From Ostrinia nubilalis (taxonomy: Eukaryota; Arthropoda; Insecta; Lepidoptera; Crambidae), in the NCBI RefSeq assembly GCF_963855985.1, contig NC_087093.1, forward strand, positions 7,943,501-8,007,500: 64,000 nucleotides of DNA, written 5' to 3'. Numbering within the stretch: the first letter of the stretch is position 1; every line of letters begins with the position of its first letter. A program made the translations under genes and the position numbers. Below, one piece after another: positions 1-11,292 of the stretch. The notes beneath the pieces are model-generated. The model saw only the letters and a list, made by a program, of their open reading frames with translations. It ran no database searches and was not told the DNA's origin.

Positions 1-89
1 CATTAATGGCACGGTAAATGTTGAAAAACAAAACATGTCAGCCGTTTAGAGGAAGTAAAAACTGCAAAGAACATTAAAAAGAAGGAAGC

Positions 90-665
90 TGTTCATACAG
101 GCGTATAAAACGCTATGATATTTTGACTATAGGTAGGCGGCCCTTGTAGATTCGTCATGTCTGTCTGTCCGTCGTCCGTCCGTATGTCACAGCCATTTTT
201 TTCCGAAACTATAAGAGCTATACTGTTAAAACTTGGTAGATGTATTCTGTGAACCGCATTAAGATTTTGATGCAAAAATAAAAAAATAATAATAAATATT
301 GGGGGCTCCCCATACTTAGAAGAGACTCAAAAATTTTTTTTTTCATGAAACACATACGTGTTGGGTATCTATGGATAGGTCTTCAAAAATGATACCGAGC
401 TTTCTAAAATATTTTTTTTCTAAACCGAATAGTTTGCGTGACAGACGCTTCCAAAGTGGAAAAAAAAAATTACTATAAACACTACCAACAAAAATTGTGT
501 TGAACGAGATCTAGTAAGTAGTTTTTTTTAATACCTCGTAAATCGTAAACCGCTTATTACCGCGTAATCTTTCATACAAATAACTTAAATTTAAAAAAAA
601 TCATAGATCAATGGTACGGAACTCTTTGTGCGTGAGTCCGACACGCACTTGGCCGGTTTTTCAAA
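90..665. repeat. Lepidopteran high-copy interspersed repeat, non-coding
   Basis: The stretch runs from a CTGTCTGTCCGTCGTCCGTC-type motif (about 160-185) to a terminal segment reading cgagtccgacacgcacttgg-like and ccggtttttc (about 633-662). This combination, with homopolymer A/T runs between, is a pattern I recognise as a very abundant dispersed repeat of moth and butterfly genomes. No coding potential survives. The exact class (SINE-like or DNA element) cannot be decided here, and the left boundary is approximate. Confidence 0.55.
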
Positions 666-3600
666 ATAATTTAAATAAGTTACAAAGAAAGAAAAGGTAA
701 ACTGGTCGAGAATGCTTTAGTGCATTAAGTTCGCCTTATCTACAAATTTATTTTGGCATAAAAGTTTAAATAAATAAAGAAAGAAATAGAATTTATTGAA
801 CACAGTAAGCACAAATTATAAACAATTACAACACAAAACGAATATAAGAAGTTGGTATTCGTTTGTAGTTATTACTATCATATTATTATGATACCTTTAT
901 AATACTATGTACCTACCTGTTTTGTCTAATAATTGATTAAAGTAAGTAATTAAGAATTACTCATTGTTTTATTCCTAAAACCAACATCTACCAGCTGACA
1001 GAGGTAAAACCTAGCATATACTGAATTCGAATGGTAAAAGCTCGAAAAAATCGTTGTATTTTCAGAAATACTTACATTTACCAACTGACGTCAGTAAATC
1101 CTAAGACTTACACTTAAATCTTAAGATTAACCATAGTTCGAGCTTTTACAGTAACATGCATACTACATATCACATTTAAGCTGTTCACATCCAAAGTGGC
1201 ATGTATTAATTCATTAGCCTTTAAAACAACAATGGCGAGCACAGCCAAATTAAAACACCGCAATGTAATAACCTCGTCGAGAATAAAAATGAATACGAGT
1301 TGAAAATTCAGAGCATTGCCTCACAGACTTCAAACCAAGATGAGACTTTAATCTGATAGTCTACATTACTTTTAACAAATTATTCCCTTGGTGGTGCCAG
1401 TTTTTATCAATGAATCCCTGAATCTTAATTTAATTGTGATGTTAAAATACAAGTTCAAGCAAACAAGAGTATTTAGTATCATAATCAAATATCATGTTTA
1501 GATAGATAGACAGTATTAGGTATTTGTTTTTTTAACTATTTTCAATCTTAGACATGAAATGACATAGAGAGACCCTCTATCTATTTAACCCTTTCACGGG
1601 CATAAATCTTCGTTGCTAGAAATGTTGTCGGAGAAATTGAATTTCGAAAACAAAACCATAAAGAAACATTTCTGCCTCTTAAATAGCAGGAAATTACGCT
1701 CAAGATCGATATGATAAAAATATCAGCAAATCATATCACGAGGGAAATGAAAGCCGCTAAAATTTACCTTATTCAATTGATATCAGTTTGCGATTTTCAT
1801 GTCTAACGGAATAAAAAAGAACGACCCTAGTAGGCTTAATATATTTTTTAATAATAACTACCTACTTAATATTGTTTTATTATTGAGTTTTTTTTTCAAT
1901 AATTTAATTATGGTTTCTATATTTTTGACGAAATAAGATGCCAAGCACTATGAGTGTAATGCTACAAAGTTCACACATTCACACCGAGTGCCTGCGACTG
2001 ATGAGATGATTTTTAAATTGAATCGATTACGACATAGGAGTAGGAGTGGTCTTCATACGCACAGGATGACCATTTTACACCACTTTGAGTATCCACAACC
2101 GGTGCCGACCCGGCTAACTAAGGAAAGGTAAATTTACATTACAAACGAACGAAATACACAATCCACGTTCATCCATCACGAAATTTGTCGTTAGAACTCC
2201 GAATATTAAACTAGCCGTTGGGTTCTATCTGCGAGTAGGGACGTAACAAGTCAAGCATAACTTACTGTTTGACATCTCAATATTATATTTTATATCGGGT
2301 GTCTATGGTTCATTCTAAAACGACGCTCAGAATTCGATTCCACCTTAAGTAGGTAGTAGTTTCAAGCCTGTTATTGGGCAAAATATAGCCATTCAACCAA
2401 TCACAGGTCTTCAATCTCTTAAGTGGGGATTCATACTTGAGTGGAGTTTTCAGACACGGGCATATTATAAGAATTTAAAAATATTTTCATAGCATCTCGA
2501 TTCTCAAGTAATACAAAATGTCTAACATGTCAAATACAGCGAAGAGTATAAGTTTGAGAATAGCGAGATAGATTAAACAAACTTCTACTACTAAACTATT
2601 GAAACTACTCAGCTTTACAAAAGCCTAAAACTTCGATTAACTTAGTTTGAAAGTATTTATTATTCATAGTAAAAACTATGAATAATATTCTATTTTATGT
2701 TCTTAGTTTCTAGTTCTCGAATATACCTACATCTGTTTCTATAATAAAACAGCGTAACTCCCGCTTCAACATCTTAACGTTTTAACGTTTTGGGCGTTGT
2801 TGGTCGTTTATTCTTATTATTGCGCCGGTTTTGATAGATTTTGCACTTTAACGTCACTCGTAAAGCCGGTCTCATGAAGTCACGACTTCATTTCCCCTAG
2901 TCTGTTGCCGGACTGCACGCCGCGTGCTTTTGACGGTTATGAAAGTCTCAAACACTAGACTTGCCCGCGGCTATGCACGTGTGCAAGAGTAATGTATGAT
3001 GTGGTAAATCTATTTACCAAAATAATTGCCGTCACCTTATATGTTTACAATTTCGTTTGCTGATTATAGTATTCATTTAGGGTTAGAAGTAAGCTTATTT
3101 TGAAAAGGAACAACAAATAATTTATGTACGTATCATCATCATCAGCATAAGTAATTAATAATATCTCAGTCTACTTACCGCTGAGCATAATCCCAATAGT
3201 TAAGTAGCTACCAGCTCTCATGCTTTTATCATTATTTTGAGTTTGTCAAGGAAAATTCGCTGGCCAATAATGCGATATTTGTTAAGCGATTAGTCAGTTC
3301 TACGGAAAATATGACCAGTCTCGTATAAACTGTAATACACACAGTCTTTTGTTCTCTATCGCATAACTTCATTTCTGATTCTAATTATTCGTTAAAGAAG
3401 CTTTGAACGTAGCCGACTCCGTCCATTAAGCAACTTTTAAATGATCTCAACTGAAGTCCGAATACGAATACCTACCCAGTAACCGTGAAAATAGCAAATA
3501 TTTTGTACATAACTTGCCCTTAAATTGTTCAACGAAGCAACAAACAACCCGACTTAAATTCATATCAATGGATTCAGACATGAAATGCGAGTAGTTAGTA

Positions 3601-3720
3601 CAGTCGCGGAATGAAAAGGTTCGTCACCTTAGTGTCGGTTTTCGCTTGCACTAGGTACTGTAAGAGTCAAACCTGCCAACATAACAGTGCAAGAAACAGT
3701 GCTGCTAACATTTAAATAAA
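666..3720. other. Non-coding AT-rich stretch without recognised genes
   Basis: I see no open frame with family resemblance. Two small inverted repeats stand out: arms near 1032-1046 and 1137-1150 (gtaaaagctcgaa and its complement), and a 12-bp perfect hairpin with an AAAA loop near 2661-2688 (attattcatagt / actatgaataat). Short TCATCATCATCAGC near 3133 may be a decayed RTE-type tail. Nothing else is supportable. Confidence 0.5.
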
Positions 3721-4403
3721 TAGGGTAATTGCGCCGGTTTTCCGTCCAGCTCCTGTTTTCGTCCATTTGACCGACTTGCCACAAACAAATACGGAAAATT
3801 AGAATACAAACCTAACTTTCCGTGCAAGTTTGGACTTGTTACAATCTATAATATCTAAGTAACAGTTCTGCCTGCATGAAAATGTAATTTGACAAGTAAT
3901 AACTCCAAAAAAATCTACGGAAGTTGCTGCTGCACACAGGTGAATGGAAAACGTCGTCAAGTTAGAAAAAAAACGTGCCGGCAGGGAACTTTCAGGATAT
4001 CGATAGTGGAAATATCAATTACTGTAAGGGACAAAACACGACTTTTCAGGAGAGCCAAAAAACGATTTTTTTTTTCTTTATACCTCAATATCTTTTTATG
4101 TGATGTTACGATTTAAATAGTTTCTATGGCAAAGTTTCTTAGAATTATCTGTTCTTTCATAATATAAAGGCCAAATTTTCGAAAAATGAGTAGTTTAAAA
4201 GATAGCATGTCCCTTACATTAAAAAAAACGAGCTTGACTGTACCTTACAATGTTGAAATTTCACAGTATGGAATGTCATGTATGTTGTAAGGTACATTTA
4301 AGAATAAACACGACAGTAATATTATTGTAACTTGACAATTTTAACATTGAAACCTGATGTAAGTAGAGGTTGCATTTGAGTATTCATTAACAAAACGAAG
4401 AGA

Positions 4404-4542
4404 AGAGATAGAAACAAGACAACTTAGTGTTCACAAATGCAGTTGGAGGCATCAAATACACATCACCAACAAAACATTTAGTCACTGATGATGCCTACAT
4501 CTGCATTTGTGAACAAGTTGTCTTGTTTCTATCTTTTTCTGT
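4404..4542. repeat. Palindrome made of one end-module of the unit around RTE copy 1
   Basis: Bases 4404-4441 (gatagaaacaagacaac, then a short spacer, then gttcacaaatgcag) are followed by their inverted copy at about 4499-4537, with a loop of about 58 bases. The inverted copy continues into gttcatttttacgcag up to 4557. The same module appears again, inverted, at about 6098-6165 on the other side of the RTE fragment. The RTE piece is therefore bracketed by inverted copies of one sequence, and the left side carries the module twice, head to head. Confidence 0.6.
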
Positions 4543-4565
4543 TCATTTTTACGCAGATAGGTTTT

Positions 4566-6098
4566 TTTTTTCAATCATCGTTCGTTCGTTTTAGCCGAAT
4601 GACGTCCACTGCTGGACAAAGGTCTTCCCCCAAGGATTTCCACAACAACCGGTCCTGCGCCGCCCGCATCCAGGCACCTCCTACAACCTTCACCAGATCG
4701 TCGGTCGACCTAGTGGGGGTCTGCAGCACATTACGTCTTCCAGCTCGTGGTCGCCACTCAAGAATTTTTCTGCCCCAGCGGCCATCAGCTTTGCAAGCTA
4801 CGAGCTCCATCCACTGCCACTTGATTTTAGCGATTCTGCGGACTATGTCAGTCACTTTGGTTCTCCTGCGGATCACGTCATTTCTGGTTCAATCACTACG
4901 AGCATAGCACGCTCCATCGCCTTTAACCTTGAGTCTTCTTATGAGGCCCACAGTAAGCGACCACGTCTCAGATCCATAAGTTATCAAAGACTTTTGTCTT
5001 GAGACAGTGCGATATTTCAGACGTGAGAATATCACGAAGCTTCCTGAACGTTGCCAGCCGAGTTGGATTCGACGATTGACCTCTTCCTCGAAGTTAGACC
5101 TACCTAAGGCTGGTTTTAGTGTCACGCAGACCGTCAGTGCGGATCGCTCCGCACAGCCAATCTGTATGAACTGATAGGGAGCGAGCGATTCCTGCGGACC
5201 GCATTACTCTAAAACGCTTCCTCGAAGTTTACAGATCGGCTGTGTGAAGCGGATCCGCACTGGACGGTCCGCGTGACACTATAACCAGCCTAACTGGACT
5301 GTTTGTACTAGGTACATATAAGTGTCAACAACTGCCGAGTGTAGAGTATCCAACCTTTAGAGGAGTGGGTGCAACACGGACATTTGACATGATTTTGTCT
5401 TGTCCATGTTTCATTTTAAGACCCCCTTGTTGAGAGGCTCGACTCAGGCCATTGTGCATTGTGCCTAGATCTTCCACGGTCTCAGCCATGGCTATGATAT
5501 CGTTTGCGAATCGAAGGTGGGTTATTTACTCACCGTTGATATTTATGCCGAATCCGTTCCAGTCCAAAAACAGTTTCGGAGTTTTCAGTTCCCCCTGTCT
5601 GCTGCTGCAACTGGTTTCGAGTCTTGATCCTGGAGACGGAACGACATTGTGGCGTTTTCGTACAAGCCTTTCAACATTTCGATGTATCGATATAGGTAGT
5701 CAATTTGACACCGTTGGAGAAACTGTAGTAGGTACTGCCCAGGTCTCGATCGAAGCTTTCTCATAGTCCACAAACGCCAGGCAAAGTGACTGACTATACT
5801 CCTCGGTCTTCTGTATAATCTGCCGTGGCGTATGTATGTGGTGTACTAAAGCGATTGAGAGATTGAGAGGCTGGAAGTCATCGAGCTTACGAGCGAGACG
5901 ATTCGTAATGACTCTCGAAAACAGCTTGTAGACATGGCTCGGAAGTGAGATGGGTCTATAATTCTTCAACAAGGTTTTGTCGCCTTTTTTGAAGAAGAGT
6001 GTCACCACACTTCTGTGCCATACCGTAGGCGTTTTTCCTTCGAGGATGACGGAATTGAACAGCTTCTGAAGAGCCTTCAGCCCCTCGGTCAAAAACCC
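4566..6098 (-). pseudogene. RTE-clade non-LTR retrotransposon fragment (copy 1)
   Basis: Read on the minus strand, this is the reverse transcriptase and C-terminal part of an RTE element. The RT stretch with WHRSVVTLFFKKGDK and YRPISLPSHVYKLFSRVI lies at about 5920-6050. The catalytic segment near 5490-5520 reads THLRFANDI, so the usual FADD is FAND, a loss of one catalytic aspartate. The C-terminal segment RRIAKIKWQW and DGRWGRKILEWRPRAGRR lies at 4700-4860. Frameshifts and stops break the frame. The 3' end sits at the low coordinates. A Harbinger-like MITE interrupts it at 5108-5290. It cannot encode active protein. Confidence 0.85.
5108..5290. mobile_element. PIF/Harbinger-like MITE, 183 bp, with TAA target duplication
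   Basis: The ends are inverted copies over about 38 bases, beginning GGCTGGTT(T/A)TAGTGTCACG. TAA is duplicated at 5105-5107 and 5291-5293. A 3-bp TWA duplication and termini starting GG are features of the PIF/Harbinger superfamily. There is no coding capacity. The insertion splits the RTE copy, so it is younger than that copy. Confidence 0.75.
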
Positions 6099-6660
6099 AA
6101 CTGCGTAAAAATGAACAGAAAAAAGATAGAAACAAGACAACTTAGTGTTCATAAGTGTAGTAGGAGTGGGAGGAATTAAATGCATATCACCACCAAAAAA
6201 AGTAATTGATATCCTATATCGTCACCGTCGTGGCAGAATTAAATAACTGACACTTTTGGCAAAAACCACTTTTTTCACTTTTTGTATAGTAGAAAGTGTT
6301 ACCTATATTTTGGTCTTACTCTCGTGGCAATATCTATGATATTTCCAAAGATATCTTCAGTTTAGTGAAACTATTGACCATAAATTACAACTCTGTTTGT
6401 TGTAGAATTTACGTGGCAAAACTGAATAAGTGACTTTATTTAATTCTGCCACAACTCACTGCGAAACATTGCTTCAAAATACTTGTACTAAGAAAGTCAA
6501 TAAGTGACTTTATTTAATTCTGCCACAACTCGATCCGAAACATTGCTTCAAAATACTCGTACAATTGTGTTTTTGATTTATTTCATTTTTGTAACATTAC
6601 TTTAAATGTCACTTTTAATTTCAATGTTCATTGCTCAGATGTTGAATCTGGATAGTTACC

Positions 6661-8190
6661 TTCATCATCATCATCATTTCAGCCATATAGGACGTCCACT
6701 GCCGAACATAGGTCTCCCCCAATGTTTTCCAATATGACCGGCTGGTAGCGGTCTGCATCCAGTGCTTGCCTTTATGAAGTCCACGTTGTGCTTTCCGGTA
6801 CGTGCCCTCCACTCCAGAACCTTGCTGCCCCATCGTCTGTCAGTTCTGCGTACTATGTGCCTTGTCTCTTGTACAGAAAAACCGAGCATAGCCCTCTTCA
6901 AAGCACGCTGTGCAACTTTGAGCTTATTTATAAGGCCTATAGTAAGAGGCCGCGTTCCCGAGTCGTATATCATCAGTGGTAACACATACAGATTGTAGAT
7001 TTTCGTCTTAAGGCACTGAGATATTTTGGATGAAAGGATGTTGTCTAGTTTCCCGAACGCTGCCCAGCCGAGTTGGATTCGACCTCTTTCTCTACCTAGC
7101 TGAAACGTTTGTCCGAGGTAGACGTACTTGTCAACAAGCTCGAGATTTGAGCTCCTAACCGAAACTGGGTAGGGCGCAACACAGACATTCGACAAAAGCT
7201 TAGTTTTTCCATGTTGTTTACCCGAAGGCCTACCTTTTGGGAGATTAAGGTCTTCGAGCATTTGCCATGATCACACAATATCGTCGGTAAACCAAAGGTG
7301 AGTGATGTACTTGTCGTTGATATTTCTGTCGAATCCTTTCTATTCAAGGAGTTTGAAAGCGTCTTCCAATGCAGCGGTGAATAGTTTATACGGAGATCCG
7401 GAGATATAACATCTCCCTCATGCCTCGCTGCAGAGGAATCGCCCTCGTACTCCACTCCTGTACTCGGACCAACATGGTGGCGTGTACAAGCACTTCAGCA
7501 CCTCGATATGTACCGATACTTTTCAGAAACCGGCTTGTTCGGGAGGCTGAAAATCTACGCGCGAGATCATTCGTGATAACTTTCGAAAACAGCTTGTAGA
7601 CATGACTCAGAAGCGAGATTGGTCAGTAATTCTTCAGCAAGGTTTTATCCCCTTTCTTGAAGAAGAGTACCACCACGCTTCTGTTCCATGCCTCTGGCGT
7701 TGTTCCCTGGAGTAAGACGAAGTTAAATAGTCTCTGAAGGACTTGACTTTAATATCGATGTTCCACCCGCGTTCAGAAGCTCCGAGGTTATTCCGTCATC
7801 ACCCGGTGCCTTGTTGTTCTTTAGGTGTTTGAGAGCCATTCTAATCTCGTATAGGCTGATAATGCTGATATCCTCAATATCTTCGTGGAGGTATATAGCT
7901 GTCCATAAAACTTTTCAATCTCACCCAGAACCTCGGCTTTTGTTGACGTTACACTACCTTCCGCAGTCTTCAGCTTCGTCAGCTAGCTTCGCCCAATTGA
8001 GTAGTCTCTTGCGAACACTTTCGAGCCTTGGTTTTGCTCTATCGCCTCTTTAATACTATTTGTATTAAAGTTGCGAACATCATGTTGCAAGGACTTCCAT
8101 ATCTGTCTATTGAGCTGCCGATGTGCCTTAGCGTCAACGGAGATCTGCAGAGACATTGAACGTCGTTCTGCCATGACGTTGAGGGTAAGG
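6661..8190 (-). pseudogene. RTE-clade non-LTR retrotransposon fragment (copy 2)
   Basis: On the minus strand the order runs from a segment upstream of RT (RQIWKSLQHDVRNFNTN, about 8080-8130), through a broken RT with motif THLWFTDDIV near 7290, to the C-terminal domain YLGQTF..RIQLGWAAFGKL (about 7040-7120) and RRWGSKVLEWRARTGK (about 6790-6840). The 3' end is (ATG)n at 6661-6677. Frameshifts and stops separate the parts. It is 5' truncated near 8175-8190 and belongs to a different subfamily from copy 1. Confidence 0.85.
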
Positions 8191-8340
8191 GATCCCTATG
8201 GATCCCTAGGGAGAGATCCCTATTACAGTTTTATTGTTTTTGGATTATTTTAATTTTGATATTCATTTCGATGTTGGTTCTTTCAATTGTATTTCAATGT
8301 TATAGGAACCTGATGTTGATGGTTACCATACCAATTTGGT

Positions 8341-8425
8341 AGGTTAGGTTAGGTTAGGTTAGGTTAGGTTAGGTTAGGTTAGGTTAGGTTAGGTTAGGTT
8401 AGGTTAGGTTAGGTTAGGTTAGGTT
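8341..8425 (+). repeat. Interstitial telomere-type repeat (TTAGG)17
   Basis: Seventeen perfect tandem units of AGGTT, that is TTAGG on the plus strand, with partial units on each side. TTAGG is the telomeric repeat of most insects, including Lepidoptera. Here it lies inside the inverted-repeat element 6216-8887, so it is interstitial and not a chromosome end. No SART or TRAS telomeric LINE sequence is seen beside it. Confidence 0.95.
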
Positions 8426-8887
8426 AGTATTATTTAACAATTTTACAGATTTTGACTAAAATTGCATTGACAAAACAAATAAAATAAAATGAATAAATCA
8501 ACATTTAGGTCAATAAAAGTGTGGCAAAATTAAACAATGGTACTTATTCAATGGAAATATTCGTTTTTGTAATACCTTGGTTGTGGCAAAACTAAATAAG
8601 TGACATACAAAAACTAAATAACTGCAACTTAGTTGTAAAATACGGTTGTGGCAAAACTAAATAATTACATTTTTATTTTTTTATTTAAAATAATACAAAG
8701 TAACATCATCGAAGAATATTGAATCAATAAAGGTAAATTTGCTGTATAAAATATCAAAAGACCGACAGTAAAATATTTTTACCCTTAAAAGTTATCGCCA
8801 TTTTTAACGAAAAAAATCACAAAAACGTGAATATCTCGCAACTTTGGTTTTGTCAGTTATTTAATTCTGCCACGACGGTGACGATAT

Positions 8888-9667
8888 GCATATTAACGTA
8901 AGGGCCTAATTATAATAAATCAAAAAGTTTTAAATGAAGTAAGGTTCAATGAGTTCAAAAGTTAAAACCAACAGTTTAGGGTAAGGGCTGAATTGTATTA
9001 TTAAAAGGAATTTACGTCCTTTAAATCATTTGTTTCCCCAAAAGTCGTATTCAGACGACTAAAAATGTTTAAGGTAAGGGACATTTTTTTAAAGATATCA
9101 ACATTTCAAGTATACCAATCGATAGAGCCGAAAATTCTGAATGCGTTGGTATATATAACTCATTTTGGCCAAAATGTCCCTTACATTAATTGATACTTCC
9201 ACTATCGATATGTTTAATTACTGTTTTAGCTACTTTACGTAATGTTTTTGGCACGTATGTCTAATTATTAGCATAATAAACACTATTTTAAGGGTTTATT
9301 AAAGTTTTTGTACAGAAATCTTAGATAATTAAGTGGACTAATACTAGCATAACAATTTTGCAAGATTTTGGTTTTCGTCCACGTGGACGGAAACCCTGAC
9401 ACCTAGTTAATATTTTTAATAATCATTTAACTTCAATGGACCTACAAAATACAATGTTTTTTCTTCCAATATGATCTTTATTGCTATTACATTAAACATT
9501 TTAGTTTACGTCCACTTTTTAACAGTGATAAACCCATAAAAACCGTTAAAAAGATGTGGACGAAAACAAAAAACAGCTTTAAACGTTGTTGTGTTTTCGT
9601 CCATGACGTCATGAGCAAGCACTGGGGTGGACGAAAACCAAAATTAGCGATTCCTGTAGATTAGTTT
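8888..9667. other. Non-coding stretch: ends of two DNA elements
   Basis: Contains the right end of element 3998-9210. After it comes a cluster of GGACGAAAAC-type motifs in both orientations (about 9372, 9392, 9560, 9595 and 9632), attributed to the outermost element. No coding frame is seen. Confidence 0.5.
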
Positions 9668-9893
9668 TCATAAAATAAAAATTTAAAAATAAAATTCATT
9701 TATTTTTGCAAATAGGCTTTAAAAAAGCGCTTTTACACGTCCCAATATTAACCCTACCACTGCTTCGGGACAATAAATGGGCCAGTGCTGAGAAGAAGCA
9801 GCGCAAGAAACTCAGTCACTATTGTCAGCCTCCTTTTCAAGGTTTTACAGTCTTTAAAATATACAAATTATAGTCATAATGCGAGCTAGGTAG

Positions 9894-10709
9894 TTAAACA
9901 TTCCAAACATTTTTATCCTTTATATAATCATCAACTTTATAGTAGCCCTTTTTCATTAAGGTGCTTTTGATATGTGCTTTAAATTTATGAATGGGCAATT
10001 CTAAAACAGTTTGTGGTAATTTATTGAAAAGTTTAATACATTTCCCCATAAATGAATTACCAATCTTGTGCAGTCTGAAATTTGGAACGGCAAGTTTATT
10101 TTTGTTTCTTGTATTGAACTTGTGTAAATCACTCTTTCTAGTAAATTGCTCTATATTTTTGCGAACATATAAAAGGTTTTCATAAATGAACTGTGAAGCT
10201 ACTGTCAGTATATTAATCTCCTTAAAGAATTCTCACTGCTCTCTTCTGCAGAACGAACACAGTTTCAATGTCCGCAGCTGAGCCCCACAACAATATGCCG
10301 TATGACATTATACTATGAAAATAGCTAAAATAAACTAGCCTTGCCGTTTCAATGTCAGTTAATTGCCTTATCTTTCTCACTGCAAAAGCAGCTGAACTGA
10401 GCCTTGCTGACAAGGTTTCAATATGAGGATCCCACTGAAGTTTAGAGTCTAAAGTGATTCCCAAGAATGTTGTGGAACTTATGCTATTTAATGGTTCATT
10501 CTTCACCATCAATTGTGTGGGAACCTGCCTCACATTAGGTAAGGTAAATTTAATGCACTTAGTTTTGTTTGCATTTAACAATAAGTTGTTAACAGTAAAC
10601 CAATGCAAAACCTGTGAGAGTGTGTCATTTATATCATCAAGGTTTACTTTACCTCTATCAACTTTGAAAATGAGAGATGTGTCATCAGCAAATAACACAA
10701 TATCACATA
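9894..10709 (-). pseudogene. LINE ORF2, C-terminal part: RT catalytic and thumb regions
   Basis: The frame enters from beneath the Bel/Pao insertion with the RT catalytic motif VLFADDTSLIF at about 10670-10700, followed by LNANKTKCIKF and FLGITLDSKLQW. It stops at 10222. The family's next part (KEINILTVASQFIYEN to the end near 9894) lies in another frame, so a small deletion with frameshift at about 10222-10230 is the only coding lesion I see besides the two insertions. The 3' UTR follows to 9668. Confidence 0.85.
10705..10709. repeat. 5-bp target duplication ACATA of the Bel/Pao insertion
   Basis: ACATA at 10705-10709 is repeated at 17144-17148, exactly outside the two LTRs. A 4-6 bp duplication is expected for Bel/Pao integrases. 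Confidence 0.9.
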
Positions 10710-11242
10710 TGTTGGCGATGGCCACACTGCTGCAAAACCTGTAAAATAAAACCTGAAAAATAAAGTAAAATCGTTAAAATATATTTCATTTGTGTATGTA
10801 TAACAGTAAAATAAATAATGTAAAATAATGGAAAACAAATATAGGAAGCGCCTGATCACTTTTTGACTTTATTTACACACCTCATCTTCTTGTACTCAAA
10901 ACTAACAGATTAGGCGTCTTCATTTTGGTTAAAATCACTAACTATGGTCATTTCAGTAATAAATTAGAGTAAATAAGCAATGCAAACACTTACCTGTATG
11001 ATGTACTTGTATTTACTTACCTTATGTACGTTCAGGACCCTTTGGTTATCAAGCTTTATTGTTATTTAATAAATGAGCGTATCTGGGGGGCAATCGTGCG
11101 GTGTTCCTAAAATCATTTTTACTTGACAGTCGCAACTCATCTTTGGTAGGGCCCGCACGCCTGCCGCCGGGATCGGTTTTCAAAACTAGACTTCAGTGTT
11201 TTCACTTCTCTTTTCCTCACGCTGGCGACCACATCGTCTACA
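10710..11242 (+). repeat. Bel/Pao 5' LTR
   Basis: 533 bp, TGTTGGCGATGG to CATCGTCTACA. AATAAA-type signals and A/T-rich sequence lie in the middle. Directly after it comes CGTCCTTCGAACCGGGTCACC, the kind of leader seen in Pao-group elements. A clear primer-binding site starting TGG is not evident. Confidence 0.9.
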
Positions 11243-11292
11243 AACGTCCTTCGAACCGGGTCACCAACGAGGAATAAAACCTGTAAGCAGGA

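Larger units (their letters stand above)
6216..8887. mobile_element. Non-autonomous DNA element with perfect 36-bp inverted ends
   Basis: Bases 6216-6251 and 8852-8887 are exact inverted copies (ATATCGTCACCGTCGTGGCA, then GAATTAAATAACTGAC). The motif for GTGGCA(A/G)AA(T/C)TAAATAA recurs many times just inside both ends: about 6412, 6447, 6507, 8522, 8583 and 8646. This includes a direct duplication of about 70 bases at 6430-6490 and 6495-6560. No transposase is present. The cargo is an RTE fragment (6661-8190) and the TTAGG array (8341-8425). The superfamily is not recognised, and the flanking target duplication is ambiguous because the ends border ATAT. Confidence 0.7.
3998..9210. mobile_element. 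Inverted-repeat DNA element with TGTAAGGGACA subterminal motif
   Basis: 35-bp arms at 3998-4032 and 9176-9210 are inverted copies with a few mismatches, both beginning TATCGATAGTGGAA. The motif TGTAAGGGAC or its complement recurs just inside (4023-4032, about 4208, about 9073, about 9178), as expected for transposase binding sites. No transposase frame is seen. The interior is filled by later insertions: the RTE-carrying palindromic unit (4400-6200) and the element 6216-8887. The arms are less alike than those of the inner element, so this one is older. Confidence 0.5.

Noticed and set aside
3889..4116. 75-codon frame
   Set aside because: It runs across the inverted end of a DNA element and has no domain resemblance.
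8341..8425. Regular direct repeats as a CRISPR array
   Set aside because: The units are 5 bp with no spacers and match the insect telomere repeat; the genome is eukaryotic.
11243..11275. tRNA-like string TTCGAACCGGGTCACCA after the 5' LTR
   Set aside because: It resembles a tRNA T-arm and CCA end in sense, but no cloverleaf precedes it; it is the leader sequence of the Pao element and not a tRNA gene.
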